Positions 7,775 through 16,888 of a stretch of DNA of 64,000 nucleotides are shown in pieces. Position 1 is the first letter of the stretch. Each line of letters begins with the position of its first letter. Made by a program: the position numbers and the translations under genes. The DNA is taken from NCBI GenBank assembly GCA_902765005.1, contig CACWYB010000004.1, forward strand, positions 31,179 to 95,178, read 5' to 3'. Source of the stretch: an uncultured Eubacteriales bacterium. Lineage in GTDB: Bacteria > Bacillota > Clostridia > Christensenellales > CAG-138. The notes below the pieces were generated by a model. The model was not told the origin of the DNA. It did no database searches and worked only from the letters and a program-made list of their open reading frames with translations.

Positions 7775-9199
7775 ATGGCGCATACGGTACAGGACATCCT
7801 GCAGCTCATTCGGGATGAAGACGTCCAGATGGTGGACTTCAAGATGGTGGACATCCACGGGCAGTTCCGCCACGTGACCATCCCTGCGGAGAATTTCAGC
7901 GAGGACATGATGACGGACGGCGTGGGCTTCGACGCCTCCAACTACGGCTATGCAGTGGTGGAGAAGAGCGACATGGTCTTCATCCCCGACCTGGACACAG
8001 CCTATATCGACCCCTTCTGCGGCATCAAGACCCTGTCCATGACCGGCAACGCCATGATCATCGACTATCCTGCCAACCGGCCGCTGGACCAATACCCCCG
8101 GAACATCGTCCGGGCGGCGGAGGACTATATGCGGTCCACCGGCATCGCGGACACCATGCTGGTGCTGCCGGAATTTGAGTTCTACCTCTTCGACCAGGTC
8201 AACTGGGAGGTGAAGCCCGGATCCATCGGCATGAGCCTGGACGCGGAGCAGTCCTACTGGAACAGCGATTCCAACGGCAAGGGCTATGTGGTGCCCTATC
8301 AGAGGGCCTACCATGTGGCCAAGCCCCTGGATAGGACCTATGAGTGCCGGAGCGAAATGTGCCTCCGGATGCAGGAGGCGGGTATCCCCGTGAAGTACCA
8401 TCACCCCGAGGTGGGCGCCTCCGGCCAGTTTGAGATCGAGCCCAAGCTGGGGCAGATGTCCAAGATGGCGGACGCCACCATGCTGGTGAAGTACATCGTC
8501 CGCAACACCGCCATGAAGTACGGCAAGACCGCCACCTTCATGCCCAAACCCGTCTACGGCGAGGCCGGCAGCGGCATGCACGTGCATATGCTGCTGCTGA
8601 AGAACGGCCAGCCCGTCTTCTCCGATGATGAGGGCTACGCCCATCTGAGCCGGGAAGCCCATTGGTTCATGGGCGGCCTGCTCAAGCACATCGCCTCCCT
8701 CTGCGCCATCACCAACCCCTCCACCAACTCCTTCAAGCGCCTGGTGCCCGGCTTTGAGGCGCCGGTGACCGTGGGCTACGCCACCTCCAACCGCAGCGCG
8801 GTCATCCGCATCCCCGCCTATGCCAAATCCCCCACCCTGCGCCGGTTCGAGATCCGGAACCCGGACGCCACCTGCAACCCCTACTTCTGCTATGCGGCCT
8901 TGCTCATGGCGGGCCTGGACGGCATCGAGCATCAGATCGACCCCCATGAAAACGGCTGGGGTCCCTACGATATGAACCTCTACAGCCTTTCCGAAGAGGA
9001 GAAGGCCAAGCTCCACCATCTGCCCACCTCTCTGGACCAGGCGCTGGATGCCCTGGAGGCGGACCATGAATACCTGACGAAGGGCGGCGTGTTCCCGGAG
9101 CACCTGCTGAAGAACTTCATTGCCGAGAAGCGGAAGGAGTGCGTGGAGCTGGCCAAGATCCCCCATCCTGCCGAGTACGATAAGTATTATAATGCCTGA
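7775..9199 (+). CDS. glnA: Glutamine synthetase, type I
   Basis: The enzyme makes glutamine from glutamate, ammonia and ATP in the cytoplasm. Landmarks in order are a beta-grasp N-domain, VLPEFEFYLFD (metal-binding Glu), the GSGMHVHM metal/ATP block, NPSTNSFKRLVPGFEAPV and NRSAVIRIPAY. Near the C-terminus, NLYSLSEEE matches the position of the adenylylated tyrosine of beta-type enzymes, so covalent control is conceivable, but no adenylyltransferase gene is in view. The length of 474 residues fits type I. The start has GGAGGAAA six bases upstream; an earlier in-frame start at 7676 lacks homology-like sequence. The last eight bases overlap a glutaminase gene, which is an unusual pairing. Confidence 0.95.
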   Translation: MAHTVQDILQLIRDEDVQMVDFKMVDIHGQFRHVTIPAENFSEDMMTDGVGFDASNYGYAVVEKSDMVFIPDLDTAYIDPFCGIKTLSMTGNAMIIDYPANRPLDQYPRNIVRAAEDYMRSTGIADTMLVLPEFEFYLFDQVNWEVKPGSIGMSLDAEQSYWNSDSNGKGYVVPYQRAYHVAKPLDRTYECRSEMCLRMQEAGIPVKYHHPEVGASGQFEIEPKLGQMSKMADATMLVKYIVRNTAMKYGKTATFMPKPVYGEAGSGMHVHMLLLKNGQPVFSDDEGYAHLSREAHWFMGGLLKHIASLCAITNPSTNSFKRLVPGFEAPVTVGYATSNRSAVIRIPAYAKSPTLRRFEIRNPDATCNPYFCYAALLMAGLDGIEHQIDPHENGWGPYDMNLYSLSEEEKAKLHHLPTSLDQALDALEADHEYLTKGGVFPEHLLKNFIAEKRKECVELAKIPHPAEYDKYYNA

Positions 9200-10118
9200 C
9201 ATCACCCAAACCATAGTGGAGGAGGCCCTTGCCTACGGCCGCGCCTTCACGGAAAAGGGAAAGCCTGCCCAATACATCCCCTACCTGAGCCAGGTGAACA
9301 GGGACCTGCTGGGCCTTTCCATCCAGACCACGGACGGCCGCCGGTTCAGCGCCGGGGACTGCCGCGTTCCCTTCACGGTCCAGAGCATCGCCAAGGTGGT
9401 GGCCCTGGCCCTGGCCTTGCGGGACAGGGGGGAGCGATATCTCTTCTCCGGCCGGGTGGGCCTGGAGCCCACGGGGGACCCCTTCAACTCCATCATCCGT
9501 CTGGAAACGGACAAAAAGCCCTATAACCCCTTCATCAACGCCGGGGCCATCGCCGTGGTGGGGGCCATCAAGGGCCGTAGCGGGGCGGAGAAGTTTCGGC
9601 GCCTGCTGGCGTATTTTCGCCGGCTGTGCGGGTCGGATACCATCGACCTGTGCCAGGAGGCCTATGTTTCCGAGCGGGAGACCGGGGACAAGAACCGGGC
9701 CCTGGCCTACCACCTGAAGGCCACCAGGATGCTGGAGGGGGACGTGACCGAGGATCTGGACGTGTATTTTCGCATGTGCTCCCTGTTCGTCACCGCGGAG
9801 GATATCGCCCATCTTGCCTTGGTGCTGGCCAACCGGGGCGTGGACCCCGCCTCCGGAGAGCAGCTCATGGAGGAGGCCCATGCCCGGATCATCCGGGCCC
9901 TCATGCTCACCTGCGGCATGTACGACGGCTCCGGGGAGTTTGCCGTGAAGGTGGGCTACCCGGCCAAGAGCGGTGTGGGCGGGGGCATCGCCGCCACCTT
10001 GGTGGACCGGATGGGCATCGGCGTCTTCGGCCCGGCCCTGGATGCCCGGGGCAACAGCGCGGCGGGCATCGCCGTGATGGAATACCTGTCCAAGGCTATG
10101 GACATTCGTCTATTCTGA
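9192..10118 (+). CDS. glsA: Glutaminase (serine-dependent, beta-lactamase fold)
   Basis: The enzyme hydrolyses glutamine to glutamate and ammonia. The 308-residue protein shows the family's catalytic S-x-x-K as S65-I-A-K68 (VQSIAKV), the substrate asparagine in INAGAI (N116), and the glycine-rich SGVGGG loop near residue 260. The start ATG lies inside the end of glnA (overlap ATGCCTGA), so translation is probably coupled, and the glnA 3' end must supply the ribosome site. Making and splitting glutamine from one transcript would be futile unless the enzymes are controlled separately. Plausible roles are acid resistance, ammonia balance, or use of imported glutamine through the membrane protein encoded next. 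Confidence 0.95.
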   Translation: MPDITQTIVEEALAYGRAFTEKGKPAQYIPYLSQVNRDLLGLSIQTTDGRRFSAGDCRVPFTVQSIAKVVALALALRDRGERYLFSGRVGLEPTGDPFNSIIRLETDKKPYNPFINAGAIAVVGAIKGRSGAEKFRRLLAYFRRLCGSDTIDLCQEAYVSERETGDKNRALAYHLKATRMLEGDVTEDLDVYFRMCSLFVTAEDIAHLALVLANRGVDPASGEQLMEEAHARIIRALMLTCGMYDGSGEFAVKVGYPAKSGVGGGIAATLVDRMGIGVFGPALDARGNSAAGIAVMEYLSKAMDIRLF

Positions 10119-10137
10119 GTATCCAAAGGAGGATATC

Positions 10138-11334
10138 ATGTCACCTTCCCAGGAGAAGATCGAGGAACTGCGGCAGCGCCGCCGGGAGACGGCCAAAAAG
10201 CTCCTCAAGAGCGCCCTGTTTCTGGCGGGCTTCCTTGCCTTCATGGCCCTGTTCATGGTGCCCATGGGCATGACCAACACCATCAACACCATGATGAACA
10301 CGGCCTACCGCATCCTGCTGGACACGGTGTTCTACATCATGGCCATCGCCGTGCTGGCGGGGGCCCTGTCGGAGATGCTCACGGAGTTCGGGGTGTTGGA
10401 GCTGTTCAACTTCCTGCTCTCCCCCCTCATGAAGCCCCTCTACGGCATGCCCGGGGCGGCGGCCCTGGGGGTGGTGTCCACCTATTTTTCCGACAACCCC
10501 TCCATCCTGGCCCTGGCAAAGGAGCAGCAGTACAGGCGCTACTTCAGGGCCTACCAGATCCCGGCCCTCACCAACCTGGGCACGGCCTTCGGCATGGGCC
10601 TCATCGTCACCAGCTATATGGCGGGCCTTTCCGCCGTCACGGGCATGAAGCTGGGCCGGGCGGTCCTCTGCGGAAACCTGGGGGCCGTGGTGGGCAGCAT
10701 CATCAGCACCCGGATGCTGCTGCACTTCAGCAAGAAGCTCTACGGCACCGAGACGCTGGCCCTGTCCGTCCGGGAGATCGGTCAGCTCACGGACCAGGAG
10801 AACGCCTCCCAGAGAAAGAGCTTCATGCTCCGGCTCCTCAACTCCCTTATGGAGGGCGGCAAAAACGGCGTGGAGCTGGGCCTGGGGATCATCCCCGGGG
10901 TGCTGGTCATCTGCACCGTGGTCATGATGCTCACCTATGGTCCCTCCGCCGCCGGCACCTACACTGGTTCTGCCTACGAGGGCATCCGGCTGCTGCCCCT
11001 GCTGGGGGACAAGCTCCAGTTCCTCTTCAAGCCCCTCTTCGGCTTCACCTCCTCCGAGTGCGTGTCCGTGCCCATCACGGCCCTCGGCTCCGCTGGCGCG
11101 TCCTTGGGCATGGTGCCGGAGCTGCTGCGGGAGGGGGCGGCCGGCGCCAACGACATCGCCGTGTTCACCGGCATGTGCATGTGCTGGAGCGGGTATCTGT
11201 CCACCCACGTGTCCATGATGGATATGCTGCGCTGCAACGAGCTGGTGGGCAAGTCCATCCTGAGCCACACCATCGGCGGCTTCTGCGCAGGCATCGCCGC
11301 CCACTGGCTGTTCGTGCTGTTTTCTTTGATTTAA
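10138..11334 (+). CDS. Multi-pass membrane protein, CD0519/CD1768-like (Gate-type fold)
   Basis: This 398-residue protein starts after an ideal AAAGGAGGATATC site 19 bases behind glsA, so it is the third gene of the operon. A charged N-terminus is followed by about ten hydrophobic segments. Phrases such as YFSDNPSILALAKEQ and the two-fold arrangement of long helices resemble the clostridial CD0519/CD1768 membrane family and the wider nucleoside-recognition 'Gate' proteins. No transport substrate is established to my knowledge. Its place behind glutamine synthetase and glutaminase suggests movement of glutamine, glutamate or ammonium, but this is inference only. Confidence 0.75.
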   Translation: MSPSQEKIEELRQRRRETAKKLLKSALFLAGFLAFMALFMVPMGMTNTINTMMNTAYRILLDTVFYIMAIAVLAGALSEMLTEFGVLELFNFLLSPLMKPLYGMPGAAALGVVSTYFSDNPSILALAKEQQYRRYFRAYQIPALTNLGTAFGMGLIVTSYMAGLSAVTGMKLGRAVLCGNLGAVVGSIISTRMLLHFSKKLYGTETLALSVREIGQLTDQENASQRKSFMLRLLNSLMEGGKNGVELGLGIIPGVLVICTVVMMLTYGPSAAGTYTGSAYEGIRLLPLLGDKLQFLFKPLFGFTSSECVSVPITALGSAGASLGMVPELLREGAAGANDIAVFTGMCMCWSGYLSTHVSMMDMLRCNELVGKSILSHTIGGFCAGIAAHWLFVLFSLI

Positions 11335-11369
11335 AGAAGGATTCACCCCTTCCCTGCTTCGCTTTTTCG

Positions 11370-11417
11370 GTCCCTTTTTCTCTTCCCACGAAGAGAAAAA
11401 GGGACATATTTTTTTCC
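11370..11417 (+). terminator. Rho-independent terminator, member of an intergenic hairpin family
   Basis: A 16-bp perfect stem (11370-11385 with 11390-11405, loop CCAC) is followed by ATATTTTTTT. The arm sequence TTTTTCTCTTC is shared with hairpins near 35480 and 45060. Confidence 0.9.
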
Positions 11418-11432
11418 TCTCCTTCGTCCCGT

Positions 11433-11461
11433 TTGACAGGGCATGGAGGATATGATATATT
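11433..11461 (+). promoter_or_regulatory. Strong promoter for the LRR lipoprotein gene
   Basis: TTGACA (11433-11438) is followed after exactly 17 bp by TATATT (11456-11461). The ribosome site GAGGAG (11506-11511) and ATG 11515 lie downstream. Confidence 0.85.
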
Positions 11462-11514
11462 TCGAAGCGGGGGAGACCCTTCTCCCTATCCCATGTAATC
11501 AGATCGAGGAGCCT

Positions 11515-13095
11515 ATGAAATCAGCCAGGATCGCCATCTGCCTTTCCATCGCCCTTTGCTGCCTGTGGGCCTGCGCCCCCCGGGCGAAGGTGGGCGGGGC
11601 GGAGCCTGCGGCGATGGCTGAGGCGGCCGAAGCCACGGCCCTTCCCATGGAGATCACCACCCCGGAGCCCACGGCGGCGCCGGTGCTGGTGAACGGCCAG
11701 CCCGTTTTGCCGGATTGCCGGGAGCTGACACTGGAAGGGGCGCTCTCCCTGCCGGCGGCCCTTCACATGGAGCTGGAGCAGCTGCCCCAACTTCGGGCGG
11801 TGTCCCTGACCCGGGCTGTGCCCAAAGACCAGCTCTTTGCCTGGACGGAAGCCTGGGCGGAGCTGGAGGCGACTTTGCCCCAGATATCCTTTACCTATGG
11901 GGACGTGTTTGACGGGGCCAGCGCCCAGGACGTGACCGCCTTTGCCGTAACGGATTTGACGGAGGACTGGGACGAGGAGCTGGGGGCCATTTTGTCCACC
12001 TTTGAAAACCTTGCCCAGCTGGATCTGACGGCGGTTTCCCCCGCCCGGGCGGCGGTGGCCGCCACCATACACAAAGCCCCCGAGATCCGGGTGCTCTGGG
12101 CAGACGAAACCTTCGGCCCCTCCCAAAGCGACGAAACGACCGTGACCCTGTCCGGCCCGGCCGGCGCCCAGGAGGCCAGGGCGTATCTTGCCTGCTTTCC
12201 CGGGCTGCGGGAGGCGGATCTGCGGGCCTGCGCCTTCACCGAGGCGGAGGGGGACGCGCTTTGCGCCGCCTTTCCCCAGGTGGCCTTCCGGCGCATGGTG
12301 ACCCTGAACGAGGAGGAGTACGACAGCTTCGTTCAGGAGCTGGATCTGACGGGCGCCGTCATCCAGGACCCGGATGCCTTCGGGGCGGCCCTGGGCCGGT
12401 TCCCCAAGGTGAGCAAGGTGGAGCTAAGCAACTGCTCTCTTCCCAACGAGACCCTCGCCCAGCTGCGGGATCGGTATCCCCGGGCGGGGATCGTGTGGAC
12501 CGTTCGCTTCGGCCACTGGTCCTGCCGCACGGACGCGGTGGCCTTTTCCACCCAGCAGGACGGCTACAACACCCATCGGCAGAACGCCCGGAACGTGGCC
12601 GTGCTCCAGTACTGCACGGAGCTGCTGGCGCTGGATCTGGGCCACAACGTCATCGAAGATGTGAGCTGGCTGGAACCGCTGCAAAAGCTCCAGGTGCTCA
12701 TCCTGGCGGACAACGGCCTGAAGGACATCACGCCCCTCGCCTCCCTGAAGCGGCTCAAGTTTGTGGAGCTGTTCATGAACCCCATCAAGGACATCTCCGC
12801 CCTTACCGGCATGGAGGAGCTGCTGGACGTGAATCTGTGCGTGACCTATGTGAAGGACCTTTCGCCCCTCCTCTCCTGCCAGAAGCTGGAGCGGATCTGG
12901 CTGGGCCATCAGACCTGCCAATATATCACAAAAGAAAGCCTCCAGGCGGTCCAGGAGGCGTTTCCTCAAGCGGAATATGATCTTTTGTCCGTGTCCTGTA
13001 CAAACCGGGGCTGGCGGGAGCACGACCGCTACTTTGCCTATCGGGAGATGTTCAAGAACAACGTGCCCGTGGCCCCCTTCCTGCCGGAGGAGTGA
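11515..13095 (+). CDS. Leucine-rich-repeat lipoprotein
   Basis: The 526-residue protein begins with a lipoprotein signal peptide whose lipobox LWAC places the lipid-modified cysteine at residue 20. A Thr/Pro/Glu-rich spacer follows. A degenerate repeat region, then clear leucine-rich repeats at about residues 368-465, share the pattern LxxLxxLxLxxNxIxDIxxL. These are of the internalin/SDS22-like short type. The protein should sit on the outer face of the membrane and bind another protein or glycan; no enzyme motif is seen. It has its own strong promoter and ends one base from the stop of the convergent RCC1/glycosidase gene. Confidence 0.85.
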   Translation: MKSARIAICLSIALCCLWACAPRAKVGGAEPAAMAEAAEATALPMEITTPEPTAAPVLVNGQPVLPDCRELTLEGALSLPAALHMELEQLPQLRAVSLTRAVPKDQLFAWTEAWAELEATLPQISFTYGDVFDGASAQDVTAFAVTDLTEDWDEELGAILSTFENLAQLDLTAVSPARAAVAATIHKAPEIRVLWADETFGPSQSDETTVTLSGPAGAQEARAYLACFPGLREADLRACAFTEAEGDALCAAFPQVAFRRMVTLNEEEYDSFVQELDLTGAVIQDPDAFGAALGRFPKVSKVELSNCSLPNETLAQLRDRYPRAGIVWTVRFGHWSCRTDAVAFSTQQDGYNTHRQNARNVAVLQYCTELLALDLGHNVIEDVSWLEPLQKLQVLILADNGLKDITPLASLKRLKFVELFMNPIKDISALTGMEELLDVNLCVTYVKDLSPLLSCQKLERIWLGHQTCQYITKESLQAVQEAFPQAEYDLLSVSCTNRGWREHDRYFAYREMFKNNVPVAPFLPEE

Positions 13096-13096
13096 G

Positions 13097-15358
13097 TCAG
13101 TTCTCCCCCACGGCGTCGCTCTCTAAAAACAGAATGATATCCGACAAGCCCCGTATGTTCGTATGGGGCGTGTTTCGTAATGTGAGCATGGACAGCTCCC
13201 GGCCCATGAAGGTAAGGGAGGTGGAGTGGCCCCCGTCCAGATTGTAGGCCACCCGGCAGCCGTAGCGCACGCACACGTCCGCGATCATGGGGAAGGACAT
13301 CTGCACCTTCCGATCCCGCAGGGTGATGGCGGCCAGGTAGTGGTAGGGGTCGGTGTAGCCGAAGGCCACCCGCATGGTGATCTCGTCCTTGCCCTGGCTC
13401 ACGTAGGCCCGCTGCTTGTCCTGGACCAGCAGGGGCCCGAAGGAGAAGCTGTCCCTCACGCCCAGGGCCTGCAGGGCCGCGGCGTCGGTCTCCCGGTTGC
13501 GGTAGAAGGCCAGCGTGCCGTCGGGGAGGATGGCCAGAGTGGTGGTCTCCGTTCGATCGTAATAGGTGATGCCGTTGCGGATCATCACGCCCTTGCGGTT
13601 GCTGGTGAAGCCGATGTAATCTCCGGTAAAGGCCAGCACGGCGTGGTTGTTCCGGGCCTGCTCCTCGGGGAGGACGGAGGGCATGATGATGTAGTTGCCC
13701 TTGGCCTCCGGGTTGGTGACCCGGCCTCCGGGCAGGGCGGCGTGGGTAGCCAGCATGTCCGCCCGAAACAGCTCCCGGTTCTCGGAATAGTCGATGCAGA
13801 TGAGGGCGATGCCCTTGGGGTCCATATAGAGCCAGGGGCCAAGGTCGCTGTCGGTGCCCTGCACATAGGCGGTGGCGACGGGAGCAGCCTCCTGGGCGGC
13901 GGGCACGGCGGCGCAGGCCCAGTCGGAAGCGAACAGGGGCGCCGAGGGGAGCTCCTTGGGGGCAAGGCCGGCGGCGATTAAGGTCCCATCCAGCCGAAGG
14001 CCCACGGTGTGGTAGGCACCGGCGGCGATGGCGGCGATATCCGTCCAATTGCTGACCATGCATTGACCCGCGGCGTTGTCCCCGCAGGCCACCACGGTGC
14101 CGTCCGCCTTCAGGCCCACGGTGGTGCAGGCCCCGCAGCTGACAAACACGATGTTCGTCCAGTCCTTCACATTGCACTGGCCGTAGGTGTTGTCCCCGCA
14201 GGCCACCACGGTGCCGTCCGCCTTCAGGCCCACGGAGTGCCAGAGCCCGGCGGAGAGGGCGGTGATGTTGTTCCACCCGTCCACGTCGCACTGGCCGTGG
14301 TCGTTGGTGCCGCAGGCCACCACGGTGCCCCGGCCGGTCAGGGCCAGGGAATGCCAGGCGCCGGCGGCCACGTCCGTCATGCCGGTCCACTCCTCCTGAG
14401 GCAGGCGGTCCAAAGCCCTGCTGCCCAGGGCCACGACCCGGCCGTCACCGAGCAAAAACAGGCCGTGGACCAGGCCGGGGGCCACCTTCTTCACGTCGGT
14501 GAGCGCGGCGATCTGCTCCTCCGCCCCGAAGGTCTCTCCTGCGGGGAGGACCCTGCCCTGGGAGAGGAAAAACACGCTGGCCGGGCCGGAAAAGACGCCG
14601 TCCGCCTGCTCCGGCGGGGCGGCAAACCGGGCGTCTCCGGCGATCCAGGGGGCGTTGCTAAGGGCGGCGGTGTGCCAGGCGCCGGCGCTGATCCGCCCCT
14701 GGGCGGCGGCAAAGAACTGCTGTCGGCGGGTCGCCATCCAAATGTCCTTCTGCTCCGACAGGGCATCGGCGGCCGCCTGCCCCTCTTCCGTGCCCAGAGC
14801 CAGAAAGGCAGCGATGGCTTCGTCAAAGTTGGTGCCGGTGAAAACGGCGTCGGCGGCCCGGAAGTCCATCCGGGTCTGTATGGCCGCCGCCCGGTCCGCC
14901 GCGTCCTCAAAATCCTTCAGGGCCAGGAAGGCGGCCTGGGCCTCTTCCTCCCTGCCGGCCTGCTCCAGGGCGTCGGCGGCTTCGTAGGCGGCCCGGTTCT
15001 CCCGGTAGGTCACGGTGTCCCGAAGCTGGGCGGCCCGGTCAGGGTCCCTATCCTGCAGAAGGTCCGCGGCATACAGCAGCTCGTCCGCTGCCAAAGCCCG
15101 GTCCACCTCCGCCTCAAACAGCTCCTCCAGCCGGGCGGACAGGGCCTCCACCTGCTTCTTTGAGAAGGGCTTCTGGCTCAGCTCCTCCCTGGCGGCGGTC
15201 AGCGCCTGCCTGGCTTCGGCGTAGGGGGTCTGCCGGCTGGCGGCCATGGCGGCTTGGAAGGTCCGCTCCACGGGCAGGTAGAGAAAGGTGTACGCCCCGG
15301 CGGCCAAGGCTAACAGGACAAGGAGCCCAAGGATCGGCAGCCAGACCTTCTTCTTCAT
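13097..15358 (-). CDS. Membrane-anchored RCC1-repeat / phosphodiester glycosidase (NAGPA) fusion
   Basis: Residues 5-27 form an N-terminal membrane anchor. Residues 35-215 are Ala-rich helices resembling TPR repeats. About six RCC1-type blades follow (220-455), the best reading AAGAWHSLALTGRGTVVACG. The C-terminal domain (about 497-735) looks like the DUF2233/NAGPA phosphodiester glycosidase family, with a DGGHSTSLTF signature near residue 704 where the family has DGGGS. NAGPA domains uncover sugars capped through phosphodiesters, so cell-wall polymers or glycoconjugates are likely substrates; the blades may hold the target. A weak promoter (ATGACG at 15436-15441, 17 bp, TAATAT at 15413-15418) lies upstream. 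This domain order is unfamiliar to me. Confidence 0.85.
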   Translation of the reverse strand: MKKKVWLPILGLLVLLALAAGAYTFLYLPVERTFQAAMAASRQTPYAEARQALTAAREELSQKPFSKKQVEALSARLEELFEAEVDRALAADELLYAADLLQDRDPDRAAQLRDTVTYRENRAAYEAADALEQAGREEEAQAAFLALKDFEDAADRAAAIQTRMDFRAADAVFTGTNFDEAIAAFLALGTEEGQAAADALSEQKDIWMATRRQQFFAAAQGRISAGAWHTAALSNAPWIAGDARFAAPPEQADGVFSGPASVFFLSQGRVLPAGETFGAEEQIAALTDVKKVAPGLVHGLFLLGDGRVVALGSRALDRLPQEEWTGMTDVAAGAWHSLALTGRGTVVACGTNDHGQCDVDGWNNITALSAGLWHSVGLKADGTVVACGDNTYGQCNVKDWTNIVFVSCGACTTVGLKADGTVVACGDNAAGQCMVSNWTDIAAIAAGAYHTVGLRLDGTLIAAGLAPKELPSAPLFASDWACAAVPAAQEAAPVATAYVQGTDSDLGPWLYMDPKGIALICIDYSENRELFRADMLATHAALPGGRVTNPEAKGNYIIMPSVLPEEQARNNHAVLAFTGDYIGFTSNRKGVMIRNGITYYDRTETTTLAILPDGTLAFYRNRETDAAALQALGVRDSFSFGPLLVQDKQRAYVSQGKDEITMRVAFGYTDPYHYLAAITLRDRKVQMSFPMIADVCVRYGCRVAYNLDGGHSTSLTFMGRELSMLTLRNTPHTNIRGLSDIILFLESDAVGEN

Positions 15359-15509
15359 ATATCCTCCTGTCTCACGCCCGGAGCATCGCCGGGCGGAAAT
15401 ATCGAATCTCTTATATTACGCATATCGCGCGTATACGTCATTATTCTACCCCAGGACCGCCGCCTTCGTCAACAGGAGGCGGGGAAAATGGCACGAAAAA
15501 GGCGGGTTT

Positions 15510-15538
15510 TTGACAGGGACAGGGGGATGTGGTATATT
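15510..15538 (+). promoter_or_regulatory. Strong promoter for the MFS-PhzF-esterase operon
   Basis: TTGACA (15510-15515), 17 bp, TATATT (15533-15538). The transcript would start about 20 bases before the MFS start region. Confidence 0.85.
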
Positions 15539-15565
15539 GCAGGGGAAAGGAGCGTGGCAGAGAGG

Positions 15566-16888
15566 ATGAAGAAACCCCATTACGGATGGGTCGTCTGCCT
15601 GTGCGGGCTGTGGCTGTTCGTGAGCAACATGGGCCTGTGCAGCAACATCCTGTCGGTGTATCTGCCCTTCATCGAGGAGCGGGGCCTCAGCGACAGCATG
15701 GGCAGCGCCATTTTGTCCATCCGGTGCCTGTTCTCCTTCGCGGTGACCTTTTTCGTGGAGCTCTACTACCGCAGGCTCTCCCTGCGCGGGGGCATCCTGG
15801 TGGCGTCCCTGCTGGGGGCGGCTTCGGCGGTGGTCTACGGGCTGAGCGCCGGTCCCCTGGGCTACTACGCCGGGGCGGCCCTGGGCGGCATCGCCTACGG
15901 GCTGGGGTGCATCTACCCCGTGTCCCTGCTGCTGACCCGCTGGTTCCACACCCACCGGGGCCTGGCCCTGGGCGGCGTCGCCTACGGGCTGGGGTGCATC
16001 TACCCCGTGTCCCTGCTGCTGACCCGCTGGTTCCACACCCACCGGGGCCTGGCCCTGGGCATCAGCTCCGCCGGCTCAGGGGTGGCCACCATGGTCTTTT
16101 CACCTCTGTTCACCGCCTTGGTCCTGCGCCATTCCCTGTCCACGGCCTTCTTTGTCCAGGCCGGGATCATGCTGGCCGGGGCACTGGGGGTGAGCCTGCT
16201 GCTTAGGGACGATCCCGCTCAGCTGGGGCTTTCGCCCTATGGGGCCGGGGGTCGCGCAGAGACGGAGGATCGGCCCCAGGAGGAGGGCTCTGAAACCCTC
16301 TCCAAGGGGATGCTGTGGATGCTGGCTCTCATGATGCTGCTCGTGGGCGGGGCGGGTCAGGCCTTTTCCGGGCATCTGTCCGTGCTCACCGTCAGCTGCG
16401 GCTACGGCGTTCAGGCGGCGGCCCGCGTGATGGCTCTGCAGGGGATGGTGCTCATTTGCAGCAAGTTTTTGGCCGGGGAGCTGGCGGATCGATTCGGGAC
16501 CAAAAGGTGCTCGGCCCTGCTCATGGTCGTCTTCATCCTGGGCTGCGGGACGGTTCTGCTCATGGACGGGGTGAACCTGATCTGGTGTTACGGTCCGGTG
16601 GCGCTCATGGGCTTCGGCGCCTCGGTGTACAACGTGGGGCCGCCTCTGTGGGCCGGGGATCTGTCCGGCCGGGCGGGGTATCCGAAGCTGCTGAAGTGGC
16701 TGCAGATCTTTTATAACCTGGGCGGGATACTGTTTTCGGCGGTGCCCGGCATCATGGCCGATCACACCGGGGAGTACAAGAGCGCCTATGGGCTCATCGC
16801 CCTGATGATGCTGGTGAGTTTGCTCATCCTGCTTTGGGCCTACGGGGCGGCGGGCCGAACGCATTTGCTAAGGGAGGAGCGCGTATGA
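15566..16888 (+). CDS. MFS transporter (oxalate/formate antiporter-like) with internal 29-residue tandem duplication
   Basis: The protein is a major-facilitator transporter of 440 residues with about twelve hydrophobic segments. It shows the loop motif WFHTHRGLALG typical of monocarboxylate and oxalate/formate-type carriers. The helix and loop bearing this motif occur twice in a row (residues 106-134 and 135-163) owing to an 87-bp duplication. One copy is expected; two would add a membrane pass and invert topology downstream, unless the extra segment folds aside. The start is uncertain: AAAGGAG (15546-15552) is far from ATG 15566 and very close to GTG 15554. The gene overlaps phzF-like by four bases. 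Confidence 0.85.
   Translation: MKKPHYGWVVCLCGLWLFVSNMGLCSNILSVYLPFIEERGLSDSMGSAILSIRCLFSFAVTFFVELYYRRLSLRGGILVASLLGAASAVVYGLSAGPLGYYAGAALGGIAYGLGCIYPVSLLLTRWFHTHRGLALGGVAYGLGCIYPVSLLLTRWFHTHRGLALGISSAGSGVATMVFSPLFTALVLRHSLSTAFFVQAGIMLAGALGVSLLLRDDPAQLGLSPYGAGGRAETEDRPQEEGSETLSKGMLWMLALMMLLVGGAGQAFSGHLSVLTVSCGYGVQAAARVMALQGMVLICSKFLAGELADRFGTKRCSALLMVVFILGCGTVLLMDGVNLIWCYGPVALMGFGASVYNVGPPLWAGDLSGRAGYPKLLKWLQIFYNLGGILFSAVPGIMADHTGEYKSAYGLIALMMLVSLLILLWAYGAAGRTHLLREERV
15881..16054 (+). repeat. Direct tandem duplication, 2 x 87 bp, inside the MFS gene
   Basis: Copies 15881-15967 and 15968-16054 differ at one base (GGCATC versus GGCGTC, Ile to Val). The unit is a multiple of three, so the frame is kept. 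The near identity implies a very recent event or an assembly artefact. Confidence 0.95.
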
